From SHAN690 sp023262195 (GTDB lineage Bacteria > Bacteroidota > Bacteroidia > Flavobacteriales_G > Salibacteraceae): a stretch of DNA of 64,000 bases. Shown here in pieces: positions 51,805 through 64,000 of the stretch; the stretch's first letter is position 1, and each line of letters starts with the position of its first letter. Made by a program: the position numbers and the translations under genes. The notes below the pieces were generated by a model that ran no database searches, was not told the origin of the DNA, and was given only the letters and a program-made list of their open reading frames with translations. Where the stretch lies: contig JAYQJE010000001.1 in the NCBI GenBank assembly GCA_038142005.1, positions 1,178,001 through 1,242,000 on the forward strand. Direction: 5' to 3'.

Positions 51805-53281
51805 AGCATCGTTAGAATTGGCCAATACCGATGCAATTATTGGTATGCAAGACATGGGAGCGGCTGGCATAACATGCAGTAGCTCAGAAATGTCAGCAAA
51901 AGGAGGTTGTGGAATGGACATCTGGTTAGATAAGGTGCCAACGCGCCAAGAAGGAATGCTTCCGTTCGAAATTCTATTGAGCGAATCACAAGAGCGCATG
52001 CTAGTTGTAGTGAAGAAGGGTCGAGAAAATGAAGTGATCGAAATTTTCAATAAGTGGGACTTGAATTGTGTGCAGATTGGTGAGGTTACTGAGGGTGACA
52101 CACTTCGTTATTTTATGAATGGTCAACTAACAGCAGAAGTATCGGCTGATTCTCTGGTGCTTGGTGGTGGAGCACCTGTTTATGAAAGAGATTACAAGGA
52201 GCCAACTTATATACAAGCAGTTAAGGCGTTTAATCAAGACGATATCGCAGAACCGACCAACTTGGTCGAAGTGGCTAAATCATTGTTAGGCCATGTCAAC
52301 GTTGCATCAAAAGATTGGGTTACCGATCAATACGATTCAATGGTAGGGACCATCAACATGGGCACAAATAGTGCTTCCGATGCTGGCATTGTTAACATTA
52401 AAGGAAGTGACAAGGCATTGGCAGTAACCGTAGATTGCAATGCACGCTACGTGTATGCCGATCCTGAAAATGGCTGTGCAATAGCGGTTGCAGAGGCAGC
52501 AAGAAATATTGTTTGTTCTGGAGGTCGACCTTCAGCAATCACAAACTGCTTGAACTTTGGCAATCCGTATAGCCCCGAGGCGTATTGGCAATTTGTTGGG
52601 GCGATTAAAGGGATGTCAAAAGCGTGTGAAAGATTTGAAACGCCCGTTACTGGGGGTAATGTTAGCTTTTACAATCAAAGTACCATAGATGGAGTCACCG
52701 TTCCAGTGCTACCCACACCAACGATTGGTATGATTGGAATTATTGAAAGTAAAAAACACATAACCCCATTATCCTTTCAGAAAAAGAATCAAAAGATTTA
52801 TATGTTAGGGAATCATTGTAAGGGTATTGAGAGTTCACAGTACTTAATACAATATCACCAAATTGAGAATAGCCCGGCTCCCGAGTTTGACCTAGAAATA
52901 GAGCATAAGATGCAGCAAGTGTTGCTGGAGTCAATACAAAACGGTTTCGTTTCCGCTGCGCACGATATTTCAGACGGAGGACTGCTCAATACCTTGATTG
53001 AAATGACATTTGGCAATCATATCGGGTTTGAAGTATCAATTGAGGTTGATACTAGAATGGACGCAGCTCTGTTTGGTGAGTCTCAATCTCGGGTTGTGGT
53101 AGCCATAGATGAGGATAAGGTTGACAAATTTGAAGCACATCTCAGGGCGAGTAATCAAGCTTTTGTAAAGCTTGGTAAAACTGTGGGTGATGGTTGCTTG
53201 ATCAACTCAGTTAATTATGGACAAATAAGTGAGTTTAGGAATATTTCAAAATCCGCATTATCGAAGCTCATGGCCAATTGA
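51797..53281 (+). CDS. purL: PurL, C-terminal block (block 3 of 3)
   Basis: 494 residues forming the rest of PurL: MQDMGAAGITCSSSEMSAKG, LSESQERMLVVVKKG, YDSMVGTINMGTNSASDAGI, GGNVSFYNQS and AAHDISDGGLLNTLIEMTFG. The full protein would be about 745 residues, the length of the small PurL that works with separate PurS and PurQ subunits. Neither is in the window. A bidirectional terminator follows at 53304. Confidence 0.93.
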   Translation: MLEASLELANTDAIIGMQDMGAAGITCSSSEMSAKGGCGMDIWLDKVPTRQEGMLPFEILLSESQERMLVVVKKGRENEVIEIFNKWDLNCVQIGEVTEGDTLRYFMNGQLTAEVSADSLVLGGGAPVYERDYKEPTYIQAVKAFNQDDIAEPTNLVEVAKSLLGHVNVASKDWVTDQYDSMVGTINMGTNSASDAGIVNIKGSDKALAVTVDCNARYVYADPENGCAIAVAEAARNIVCSGGRPSAITNCLNFGNPYSPEAYWQFVGAIKGMSKACERFETPVTGGNVSFYNQSTIDGVTVPVLPTPTIGMIGIIESKKHITPLSFQKKNQKIYMLGNHCKGIESSQYLIQYHQIENSPAPEFDLEIEHKMQQVLLESIQNGFVSAAHDISDGGLLNTLIEMTFGNHIGFEVSIEVDTRMDAALFGESQSRVVVAIDEDKVDKFEAHLRASNQAFVKLGKTVGDGCLINSVNYGQISEFRNISKSALSKLMAN

Positions 53282-53303
53282 TCATACCTTAATGATGATC
53301 CAA

Positions 53304-53328
53304 AAAAAGGGGCTTTTAGCCCCTTTTT
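53304..53328. terminator. bidirectional rho-independent terminator between purL and the T9SS gene
   Basis: AAAAAGGGGCT (53304-53314) pairs with AGCCCCTTTTT (53318-53328) around a TTT loop. The symmetric A and T tracts serve both convergent genes. Confidence 0.82.
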
Positions 53329-53352
53329 CGTTTTTATAAATGCAGTCGATAC

Positions 53353-55881
53353 TTAATGCGATACTACCAAGGGCCTCGAGTACTCATATTGATTTACTCG
53401 AATCTTGGTTATGTATGTGCCATTGGCAAGATCACCAACATACATAGTTCCCCTAGTCGTTCCTACAGGGTGATTGTAAGTTCTGATCATTCTGCCACTT
53501 AAGTCGATAAGATCAATATTGATTTCGCCTATAGCCTCAGACTTAGTCTCGACAAATACAAAATCCTTAGAAGGATTTGGATAAATTGAGTAGTGATCAG
53601 CTATCGCATCTGGAACACCTAGTACGTTCACGTTAATACTGTCACATGTGGTATCCGAACCGCATACGTTACTTACATATTGGCAAACGTCAAATGTTCT
53701 TCTTGACATAAACCAGTGTCTAGGGCTCCTTAGTGTGCTTATGGCACTGTCACTAAACACCCACAACCATTCTTCAGCATTGATAGAGCTATCAATAAAT
53801 GTAACCTCGTTTGCTATTTGTTCATAGCTAAATCCACCAGTGGGAGGCACAGGCAAATTATGAACTTGAGATGCAACACAAGCACCATCTCCGTCATCGT
53901 TTAAGGTCCATCCTTGATATACTACACTTAACTGAACATCATATGGTCCTACATTTTGAAATGAATGCACCGCATCCACAGTGTTTTGTAAAGGTGTTCC
54001 ATCATTAAAATTCCATGTAAATGCGTCAGCCGAACTTCCATTGAATGATATAGTGTTGTACTGAGGATCTCTTAAAATCGGTGATGAGGCATCCAACAGG
54101 TTAACATTTTGTTGATTAAGCATGCACTCAAAGTCGAATGTGAAATTCGCGTTTAGGTTAAACTCTATCAGGGGTTCAATCAAAACGTCAGCATTACATG
54201 CAGCTCCTCCACAACTAAATAAGGCAACAGACGCTGGAGTAACCCAAGTGGAGTCATTCACCTTCCCTATCGCTCTAAAGTCATTTTGACCGTCATTGGC
54301 TGCCCAGTCATTCATGGCAATGCTTATTGGAGTAGTGCTATCATATTCGATTGTTAGAATATAATCATCCTTGATATTTACAGGTCTATTAAATATGGCC
54401 GTATATCGAATCGTGTCGCTGTAATTGGAATCAACTTCCAGCTTATTAATATAAACTTCTGATTCAGCCAGTGGCCCTAAAGTGTCAGGAAACCCATTTA
54501 CATCCTTATAAATATAACAAGCCACCGGATAGGCATCTCTGAAAAGACCATTATGATTTGCGTAAAAAGAAAATCCATGCACAATTATTGATTGAGGAGC
54601 CCTAAATTTCTGACCCAAACCAAATAATCTTCCTGGGTTTTCTGGCTTTAAGGCCTTCATTCTGGTATTGGTCCCTCTTGCAGCAGCGTATCTTACGCTG
54701 TCTTTACCACAATTCAAAGCCGTATTCGTGGCTACCGCAACGTTTTTACATTTTTCTACCTCGCCACAAGAGGTTTGCATAGTTTGACATACCCAATAGG
54801 TACCTGGTTCGAAGTACTTATGCTTCGGGTCTTCGCTAGAGCTCGTGTTCCCATCACCAAAATCATATTGGATATTCGAGAAGAGTCCAAATGTTTCGTT
54901 GGTAAAGTTGACTTCTAGATTATTAGTTGTGTAAGAAAAATCTTGAAATGGCTTTTCCTTAATAATTTGAGTTGCACTGCTTTCACAGAGTTGGCTGCCT
55001 ACCTGTCCTGACCAATTTAACATCCGAACTTTTTGAACGACCACATACGGGCCATCTGTTGGATAGAAGTGAGAGGGGTTAATCGCCTCTTCGATCACCC
55101 CATCACCATAATTCCATCTTTGTCTAAGATTTAAATTAAAGAATGCATTTCTATTATACATGCGACTATCAACAATTGGAGCTCCAGTATTGAAGAAGTC
55201 CACCGTATCCCCTAATTCGTTGAATAAGCATTCGGGATCAGTGGTGAATCCAGCGTTTATATTGTATTGTACAAATGGTTCTATAAAGAAGTCAGCGTCA
55301 AACTGCACTGAGTCTGGATAATAGTTGTATGATTTTATCCAACTTGCACCCTGTCTCACTCCACTTAGCCACTCTTTATCACCGTCACCAGATGCTACAG
55401 TGTCTATATTATTGTGTAAAATGGCAAAGTCGGGAGCCGTAGGGTCTGCAGATACCACCACCACATATGGATCATCTATACTAACTGAATTCCAAGTTAC
55501 GTCAACTGCATATGATTGTAGAGGACCATTTAGGGAGTCTGGAATGGTTAATGTACCAGTTCCTGATGCTAAAATGTTTTGGCTTGGTACACTATCTACA
55601 TTCGCCCTGTAAAGAGTCACAGTGATAGGCATGGTTACTCCGCCTACAGTGTCAATCTTCCAACCAAAGAAACGAGCGCCTGAGATTTTCATTTCTTGTG
55701 GGCATTCATAATACTGGAAAGCAGCTGATGTCTCAAGCGGATCCAATATTAAAGTATCAATAGCAGAAGTTTTGGCTTGTGCGTATTCTATTGTATCTGG
55801 GGGACACGTAGCTCTCTGTGCTACAATATTAGAGAAGGTGCCCGAAATTAAGGCAATTGCGAATAAGGTTTTCCTAAACAT
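53353..55881 (-). CDS. T9SS-sorted secreted protein with PKD domains
   Basis: An 842-residue exported protein. The signal is MFRKTLFAIALISGTFSNIV ending AQR. It carries two copies of a lectin-like segment (ITVTLYRANVDSVPSQNILA; PVACYIYKDVNGFPDTLGPL), each followed by a PKD domain with WNYGDGVIEEAINPSHFY, YDFGDGNTSSSEDPKHKYFE and WNFNDGTPLQNTVDAVHSFQ. It ends in a type A sorting domain, YSIYPNPSKDFVFVET to NGTYITKIRVNQYEYSRPLV. Repeated FSYTTNNLEVNF / FSYEQIANEVTF units suggest internal duplication. It is exported through the type IX system and attached or released at the surface. Convergent with purL. Confidence 0.86.
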   Translation of the reverse strand: MFRKTLFAIALISGTFSNIVAQRATCPPDTIEYAQAKTSAIDTLILDPLETSAAFQYYECPQEMKISGARFFGWKIDTVGGVTMPITVTLYRANVDSVPSQNILASGTGTLTIPDSLNGPLQSYAVDVTWNSVSIDDPYVVVVSADPTAPDFAILHNNIDTVASGDGDKEWLSGVRQGASWIKSYNYYPDSVQFDADFFIEPFVQYNINAGFTTDPECLFNELGDTVDFFNTGAPIVDSRMYNRNAFFNLNLRQRWNYGDGVIEEAINPSHFYPTDGPYVVVQKVRMLNWSGQVGSQLCESSATQIIKEKPFQDFSYTTNNLEVNFTNETFGLFSNIQYDFGDGNTSSSEDPKHKYFEPGTYWVCQTMQTSCGEVEKCKNVAVATNTALNCGKDSVRYAAARGTNTRMKALKPENPGRLFGLGQKFRAPQSIIVHGFSFYANHNGLFRDAYPVACYIYKDVNGFPDTLGPLAESEVYINKLEVDSNYSDTIRYTAIFNRPVNIKDDYILTIEYDSTTPISIAMNDWAANDGQNDFRAIGKVNDSTWVTPASVALFSCGGAACNADVLIEPLIEFNLNANFTFDFECMLNQQNVNLLDASSPILRDPQYNTISFNGSSADAFTWNFNDGTPLQNTVDAVHSFQNVGPYDVQLSVVYQGWTLNDDGDGACVASQVHNLPVPPTGGFSYEQIANEVTFIDSSINAEEWLWVFSDSAISTLRSPRHWFMSRRTFDVCQYVSNVCGSDTTCDSINVNVLGVPDAIADHYSIYPNPSKDFVFVETKSEAIGEINIDLIDLSGRMIRTYNHPVGTTRGTMYVGDLANGTYITKIRVNQYEYSRPLVVSH

Positions 55882-56023
55882 ATATATTGATGTCTTTACA
55901 AGAATCGGTTAGACGTTGAGCAAGTTCTATAAGTTGACTCAAGGCGGTAAATTTATGCAAATTAGAGATTGTAGTCTACAGTCTCATATTCAACATATTT
56001 GTATCTGTTTAAAGCATACGAAA

Positions 56024-56701
56024 ATGAAAGCTATTGTAACGGGTGTGTCAAGAGGTATTGGAAAGTCATTAATACAGCAATTTTTGGGTAGAGGAATATC
56101 CTGTATTGGTATTACAAGATCTCGAGACAACTTAAGTCCAACATTTTTGGAAAATGAGAACTTTCAATATATTGAATGGCGCGATCTATCTACAGAAGCG
56201 TTGGTTATAGAAAACCTGAGATTGCTTTCAAATGCTGACATACTTATAAATAATGCCGCAGATATTTTAGTGAAGCCAGTAATTGAAACTGAAGATGAAG
56301 ATTTAAGTAGCCTGTATCAAACAAACCTAATAGCACCATATAGTCTTATAAGACATATGTATAGACATGGTTTGTTTAATTCCGGAGCGCACATTATAAA
56401 CATTAGTAGCATGGGTGGGTTTCAGGGAGCTGCTAAATTCCCGGGTCTGTCAGCATATTCTATATCTAAAGCTGCGCTTGTGGCTATGACAGAATCAATG
56501 GCCATTGAGTTGAGTGATGTGAGCGTCAATTGTTTATGTTTAGGCGCAGTACAAACAGAGATGCTGAGCAAGGCATTTCCGAACTACAAATCAGAAATTT
56601 CTGACGCTCAAATGGCTGAGTTCATTATCAATTTCGCCACTACTGATTCAAAACTGATGTCTGGTTGTATAATACCAGTAAAAAAATTAGACCCAAAATG
56701 A
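56024..56701 (+). CDS. short-chain dehydrogenase/reductase (SDR)
   Basis: 225 residues from the ATG at 56024 (MKAIVTGVSRGIGKSLIQQF); the frame is open 36 codons further up, but that stretch is not SDR-like. Cofactor motif TGVSRGIG, structural NNAAD, catalytic serine in INISSMGG and the YSISK tyrosine-lysine pair are present. It is shorter than most SDRs and substrate unknown. Diverges from the T9SS gene and is followed by about 80 bp before the rRNA promoter. Confidence 0.86.
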   Translation: MKAIVTGVSRGIGKSLIQQFLGRGISCIGITRSRDNLSPTFLENENFQYIEWRDLSTEALVIENLRLLSNADILINNAADILVKPVIETEDEDLSSLYQTNLIAPYSLIRHMYRHGLFNSGAHIINISSMGGFQGAAKFPGLSAYSISKAALVAMTESMAIELSDVSVNCLCLGAVQTEMLSKAFPNYKSEISDAQMAEFIINFATTDSKLMSGCIIPVKKLDPK

Positions 56702-56784
56702 AGTATTAATCTGTTGATATTTAGTGATTTAGGGTGAGTCTTAAAATTAAAATGAAAAAAAATCAAATATTTTTCAGCCAAGGC

Positions 56785-56814
56785 TTGCGCATAGTCAAAA
56801 TGACTTTATATTTG
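56785..56814 (+). promoter_or_regulatory. rRNA operon promoter
   Basis: TTG at 56785-56787, a 19-base spacer and TATATTTG at 56807-56814 match the Bacteroidota -33 / -7 consensus. It lies about 100 bases upstream of the 16S 5' end. Confidence 0.75.
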
Positions 56815-56915
56815 CGCTCCCTTTCAAACAAGGGGTAGTTCTTTGAACAGATTGAAAAGAAAAAGCCAGCATGTTATCCTCGGGATTTACATCTGATTGT
56901 CAATATTAATTTTAT

Positions 56916-58440
<1,525 letters not shown>

Positions 58441-58561
58441 TAGAGAAAGTGCAATCGATAATTGTGCTGGCTTCTTTTCATTCTTATAATACTTCTGAGT
58501 TGAAGATCCCGAATCCCATTTCAGGGAATATCAGTAAGGCTCGGACTCAGGATTTTATCCC

Positions 58562-58635
58562 AGTCCCGTAGCTCAGCTGGTTAGAGCGCTACACTGATAA
58601 TGTAGAGGCCCGCGGTTCAAGTCCGCGCGGGACTA
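58562..58635 (+). tRNA. tRNA-Ile (GAT anticodon)
   Basis: 74 bases. The acceptor stem AGTCCCG pairs with CGGGACT, discriminator A. D-arm AGCTCAGCTGGTTAGAGCG, anticodon loop CTGATAA with GAT, and T-arm GCGGTTCAAGTCCGC. CCA is not encoded. Typical position in the 16S-23S spacer. Confidence 0.97.
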
Positions 58636-58716
58636 CTCAATTCACAAGCAAAAAGTGACTGCCACTAGGTAGTCTCCAATTGTGAGTTAGACCTTGCGGT
58701 CTATTTGAAAAACACT

Positions 58717-58790
58717 GGGGGATTAGCTCAGCTGGCTAGAGCACCTGCCTTGCACGCAGGGGGTCATCGGTTCGAATCCGTTATCCTCCA
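58717..58790 (+). tRNA. tRNA-Ala (TGC anticodon)
   Basis: 74 bases. The acceptor stem GGGGGAT pairs with ATCCTCC (one G-T pair), discriminator A. Anticodon loop CTTGCAC with TGC, and T-loop GGTTCGAATCC. CCA is not encoded. Second spacer tRNA of the operon. Confidence 0.97.
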
Positions 58791-58889
58791 CTAGTATTAT
58801 AATCTGTTCTTTTATGTTGGTTTAGTTTTAGAAATGGTGCAAATCCATTCCCAACACTTTTCTCTAAATGAGAAAAAGTTCTTTGAAAT

Positions 58890-58906
58890 CTTGAATAATA
58901 TTATAA
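58890..58906 (+). repeat. 5' arm of the 23S processing stalk
   Basis: CTTGAATAATATTATAA is the exact reverse complement of 61713-61729, which lies beyond the 23S 3' end. The two arms form the precursor stem that bacterial RNase III usually cleaves. Confidence 0.75.
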
Positions 58907-58909
58907 GAG

Positions 58910-61710
<2,801 letters not shown>

Positions 61711-61712
61711 TG

Positions 61713-61729
61713 TTATAATATTATTCAAG
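61713..61729 (+). repeat. 3' arm of the 23S processing stalk
   Basis: TTATAATATTATTCAAG, exact reverse complement of 58890-58906. Confidence 0.75.
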
Positions 61730-61743
61730 ATTCGATATTGACC

Positions 61744-61855
<112 letters not shown>

Positions 61856-61858
61856 CTT

Positions 61859-61892
61859 AAAAGCCTCATACATTTGTATGAGGCTTTTTTTA
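61859..61892 (+). terminator. rho-independent terminator of the rRNA operon
   Basis: AAAAGCCTCATAC (61859-61871) pairs with GTATGAGGCTTTT (61876-61888), followed by more T. Strong 13 bp stem. Confidence 0.88.
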
Positions 61893-61903
61893 TCCTTTTC
61901 CCT

Positions 61904-63688
61904 ATGAGGAAATCATTTGTAATAATCTCCTTTGTGCTCCATTCTACTGCAATCCTATCACAAAAAGGATTCATAAGCAGAGATATATTGCCTTGGTATC
62001 AGAATGTTGGGTTTGTGCATGATTCAATTGAATCTGTAAACTATTCCTTCACGACCGGTCTTTTTCTAGGTATCGAAGAGGGTTTGGTTAATAAAATGAG
62101 GTTAAACAGTGCCTCAATTTTCGTGGATTCAAATTCATATTCTGAAGCCAACTTCATAATAGGTAATCAAGCCGAAAACCTAAATCAATCTATAGGAATT
62201 GACCTAATAAGGCCAATAAATGAACGAGGCGTGTTTGAATTTAGGTTTAAACGCACTTCTAATGCAGGCTGGATTGACTATTCGTTTTTTCGAGAGAATA
62301 GAGGTATTGTAAAGCTCAATTATATGGTTTCGGATAGGTGGAGTTTGTCTACGAATATTCGAGGAAGAAGTAGAAATATCGAAACCAATTTTGGAATTAT
62401 CGATTCTACCCAGTTTTCAATTCTTCAGAATGGACCTGATCTTGGTCTTGCTGCAAATACGCGAGGATCCACAGCATTGTTGAGGCTTGGCGGTCTTAAT
62501 GGGACTGTCGTGGCAACCTATGAGGTTTCAGAAACCCAAAGGTTAAAGACTTGGATTACTTTACCAGTTGGAGCACATTACACTAGATTTATGTTTCGAG
62601 ACGGTAATACTGATAGCTTGGTTTATGAATCGCTGGGTGCAAATGCAATAAATTCTGTAAATGATTCTACCGTATTGTTTGGAACATTGGTGGAACCAGG
62701 TATCCAAGGGGTGTTTAGAATAGATTCTATAAAGAGTCTAAAATTCAAATCATCGGTCAAACAGGAGTGGTTCTTAATAGCAAATAATGGCCTGAGGAGA
62801 CCATTTAATCAGAGTTATAGGCAATTCGTATCAGTGAACGGCTCTAGGTTGAATATTGAAGCAAATGGTCAATATTTTACATCAGGTTATAACTCTGGAG
62901 ATAATAATTGGAGACTTACAACGGATTATAAACTATGGGAAAGGAAATCGACTGGGGATTCGCTTGAAACCGATATGATAAAGAAAGGGTCAAGGAGTGT
63001 ATCATTTAATGCTTCAATTTTTGGTTATAATAACCGACCCGGACTTATTTATACAGACTATCGTTCAGACTTTCGAAACATATCGAATTCACTATCTAAT
63101 GTGCGCTTTAACCAATATAAGCTAGGACTTCGATATTTTTCTGATCAGCTAGATCTTGGGCTTTCAGGTCAGTATGAAGTGATTGACAACTTCACCTATT
63201 TTGATAGATTCTCTGTGGTGAATCAAATCAATAGAAACACCGAGGTGTATAGGATCGGTATGGATATTAGGTATGCTGTTAAATGGCTTTCTATTTCATC
63301 TTCTGTCATTCGTCAAATTAGTAACGATATTGAGAGTCACGTCCCAATGCCAGAATGGATAAACTACAGTAGCATAAAGAATCACTGGCCGTTGTTCTCA
63401 AATAAGCTCCGATTGTCATATGGAGTTCGCTCTATATACTATACAGGATATTTCGCTCGAGGAGTAAATCCTGTATTAAATATACTTTACGTTCAAAACA
63501 TCCACAATTTTGGTGACTTTTTGCAAGTCGATGCATTTACCTATATAAATATTCGATCTGTTGAAGTTGGTATTTACCTACAAAATGCGCTCTATGGTGT
63601 CACTAATGATAACCCTCTTATTGCTCCACATTATGTTATAATGCCCCGAAACCTGATGCTGAACATAAACTGGAAGTTTAAAAACTAA
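61904..63688 (+). CDS. putative porin (Porin_10-like outer-membrane barrel)
   Basis: 594 residues from the ATG at 61904; the frame is open 10 codons further up, but there it would overlap the rRNA terminator. Signal peptide RKSFVIISFVLHSTAILSQ. The rest is strand-rich barrel text (FEFRFKRTSNAGWIDYSFFR, IVKLNYMVSDRWSLSTNIRG, YRIGMDIRYAVKWLSISSSV) ending NLMLNINWKFKN. It resembles the Bacteroidota putative porin family PF14121. The substrate is unknown. It ends convergently, overlapping the asparagine synthetase-like gene by four bases. Confidence 0.78.
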   Translation: MRKSFVIISFVLHSTAILSQKGFISRDILPWYQNVGFVHDSIESVNYSFTTGLFLGIEEGLVNKMRLNSASIFVDSNSYSEANFIIGNQAENLNQSIGIDLIRPINERGVFEFRFKRTSNAGWIDYSFFRENRGIVKLNYMVSDRWSLSTNIRGRSRNIETNFGIIDSTQFSILQNGPDLGLAANTRGSTALLRLGGLNGTVVATYEVSETQRLKTWITLPVGAHYTRFMFRDGNTDSLVYESLGANAINSVNDSTVLFGTLVEPGIQGVFRIDSIKSLKFKSSVKQEWFLIANNGLRRPFNQSYRQFVSVNGSRLNIEANGQYFTSGYNSGDNNWRLTTDYKLWERKSTGDSLETDMIKKGSRSVSFNASIFGYNNRPGLIYTDYRSDFRNISNSLSNVRFNQYKLGLRYFSDQLDLGLSGQYEVIDNFTYFDRFSVVNQINRNTEVYRIGMDIRYAVKWLSISSSVIRQISNDIESHVPMPEWINYSSIKNHWPLFSNKLRLSYGVRSIYYTGYFARGVNPVLNILYVQNIHNFGDFLQVDAFTYINIRSVEVGIYLQNALYGVTNDNPLIAPHYVIMPRNLMLNINWKFKN

Positions 63689-64000
63689 GTCTTTTGTTTT
63701 TTCTTCTTAGCTGCAGGGAATAGGACGTTATTCAATATCAATCTATATCCAGGGGAATTGGGATGTAAATTAAGGTCAGTAGGAGGATCGCCTACGAAAT
63801 GTTGGTAGTCTTCAGGGTCATGTCCTCCGTAGAATGTCCATTGTCCTTTTCCGAATTCACCGTGAATGTATTTAGCGGTTCCAATGCCTTTATTATCAGC
63901 CAGTACTAGTACGTTGGGTTTGATGTATTTTAGATTGTAGGATGTTGTTTGACCCATAAATCCCTTAATTATTGTTTCATGATTTTGACAGAGCATGGTG
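63685..64000 (-). CDS. asparagine synthetase B-like protein, 3' end, runs off the window
   Basis: About 105 C-terminal residues: YIKPNVLVLADNKGIGTAKY, FGKGQWTFYGGHDPEDYQHF, VGDPPTDLNLHPNSPGYRLI and LNNVLFPAAKKKKQKT. This tail matches what I recall of Bacteroidota secreted proteins that databases call asparagine synthetase B, although they lack obvious similarity to AsnB; the name should not be taken as a function. The frame stays open to the window edge, so the N-terminus lies outside. Confidence 0.6.
   Translation of the reverse strand, partial: TMLCQNHETIIKGFMGQTTSYNLKYIKPNVLVLADNKGIGTAKYIHGEFGKGQWTFYGGHDPEDYQHFVGDPPTDLNLHPNSPGYRLILNNVLFPAAKKKKQKT

Noticed and set aside
51072..53281. purL blocks as separate natural genes (for example PurQ or a split PurL)
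   Set aside because: All three blocks align in order to one small-type PurL and join at a homopolymer or a short deletion; block starts have no start context.
55960..55980. Small palindrome TGTAGTCTACA upstream of the SDR gene
   Set aside because: Only 11 bases and not placed against any promoter element; expected by chance in AT-rich DNA.

Overview
The window comes from a chromosome of the phylum Bacteroidota, most likely order Flavobacteriales near the Cryomorphaceae. Supporting evidence: a Bacteroidota-type 16S rRNA; the promoter element TAnnTTTG in front of many genes and almost no Shine-Dalgarno sites; two secreted proteins with type IX secretion (T9SS) C-terminal sorting domains; a Porin_10-type barrel; a flavobacterial-style DnaX without its zinc module; and the DUF1599, BT_3928-family and TpiA block typical of the phylum. 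The content is almost entirely housekeeping and cell-envelope genes. I see no prophage, transposon, CRISPR array or toxin-antitoxin module.

Layout. 1-830: edge of a probable capsule locus (start of a lipoprotein gene, CpsB/YwqE phosphatase). 837-3958 (-): accA-menC-menE. 4017-8799: folP, DUF1599, a barrel-protein remnant, an AlkD-like protein, a BT_3928-family DoxX protein, tpiA. 8829-11359 (-): clpS, M48 protease, NfeD and flotillin FloA as one operon. 11398-17332 (-): a giant TPR / PD40 / coiled-coil / SPOR envelope protein. 17439-25649 (-): plsY, a giant unrecognised secreted protein, prmA and monomeric isocitrate dehydrogenase. 25796-30529 (-): dnaX and an M16 peptidase. 30672-34407 (+): a T9SS cargo protein and rpsF-rpsR-rplI. 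34523-38977 (+): aconitase, hemE and an OmpA-domain protein. 39042-45248: UMF1-type transporter, LhgO, a small unknown gene, and the polyphosphate pair ppk-ppx. 45286-50981 (-): a tightly packed five-gene operon. 51072-53281 (+): purL. 53353-56701: a second T9SS cargo protein and an SDR enzyme. 56785-61855: a complete rRNA operon (16S, tRNA-Ile, tRNA-Ala, 23S, 5S). 61904-64000: a putative porin and the 3' end of an asparagine synthetase B-like gene.

Quality. At least twelve genes are broken in this sequence. About twenty breaks are consistent with a missing single base, mostly in short homopolymers, and two conserved genes (purL and the UMF1 transporter) also lack a short internal block. Essential genes are hit (purL, dnaX, menE), so sequencing or assembly error is the likeliest cause. 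Most broken genes are listed as separate reading-frame blocks; the AlkD-like gene, the transporter and dnaX are given as one span each.

I did not find a convincing undescribed defence or mobile system. The best leads are the giant unrecognised secreted protein at 18137-22594, the PorE-like giant with SPOR repeats at 11398-17332, the translationally coupled five-gene operon at 45286-50981, and a nested inverted repeat just upstream of ppk.
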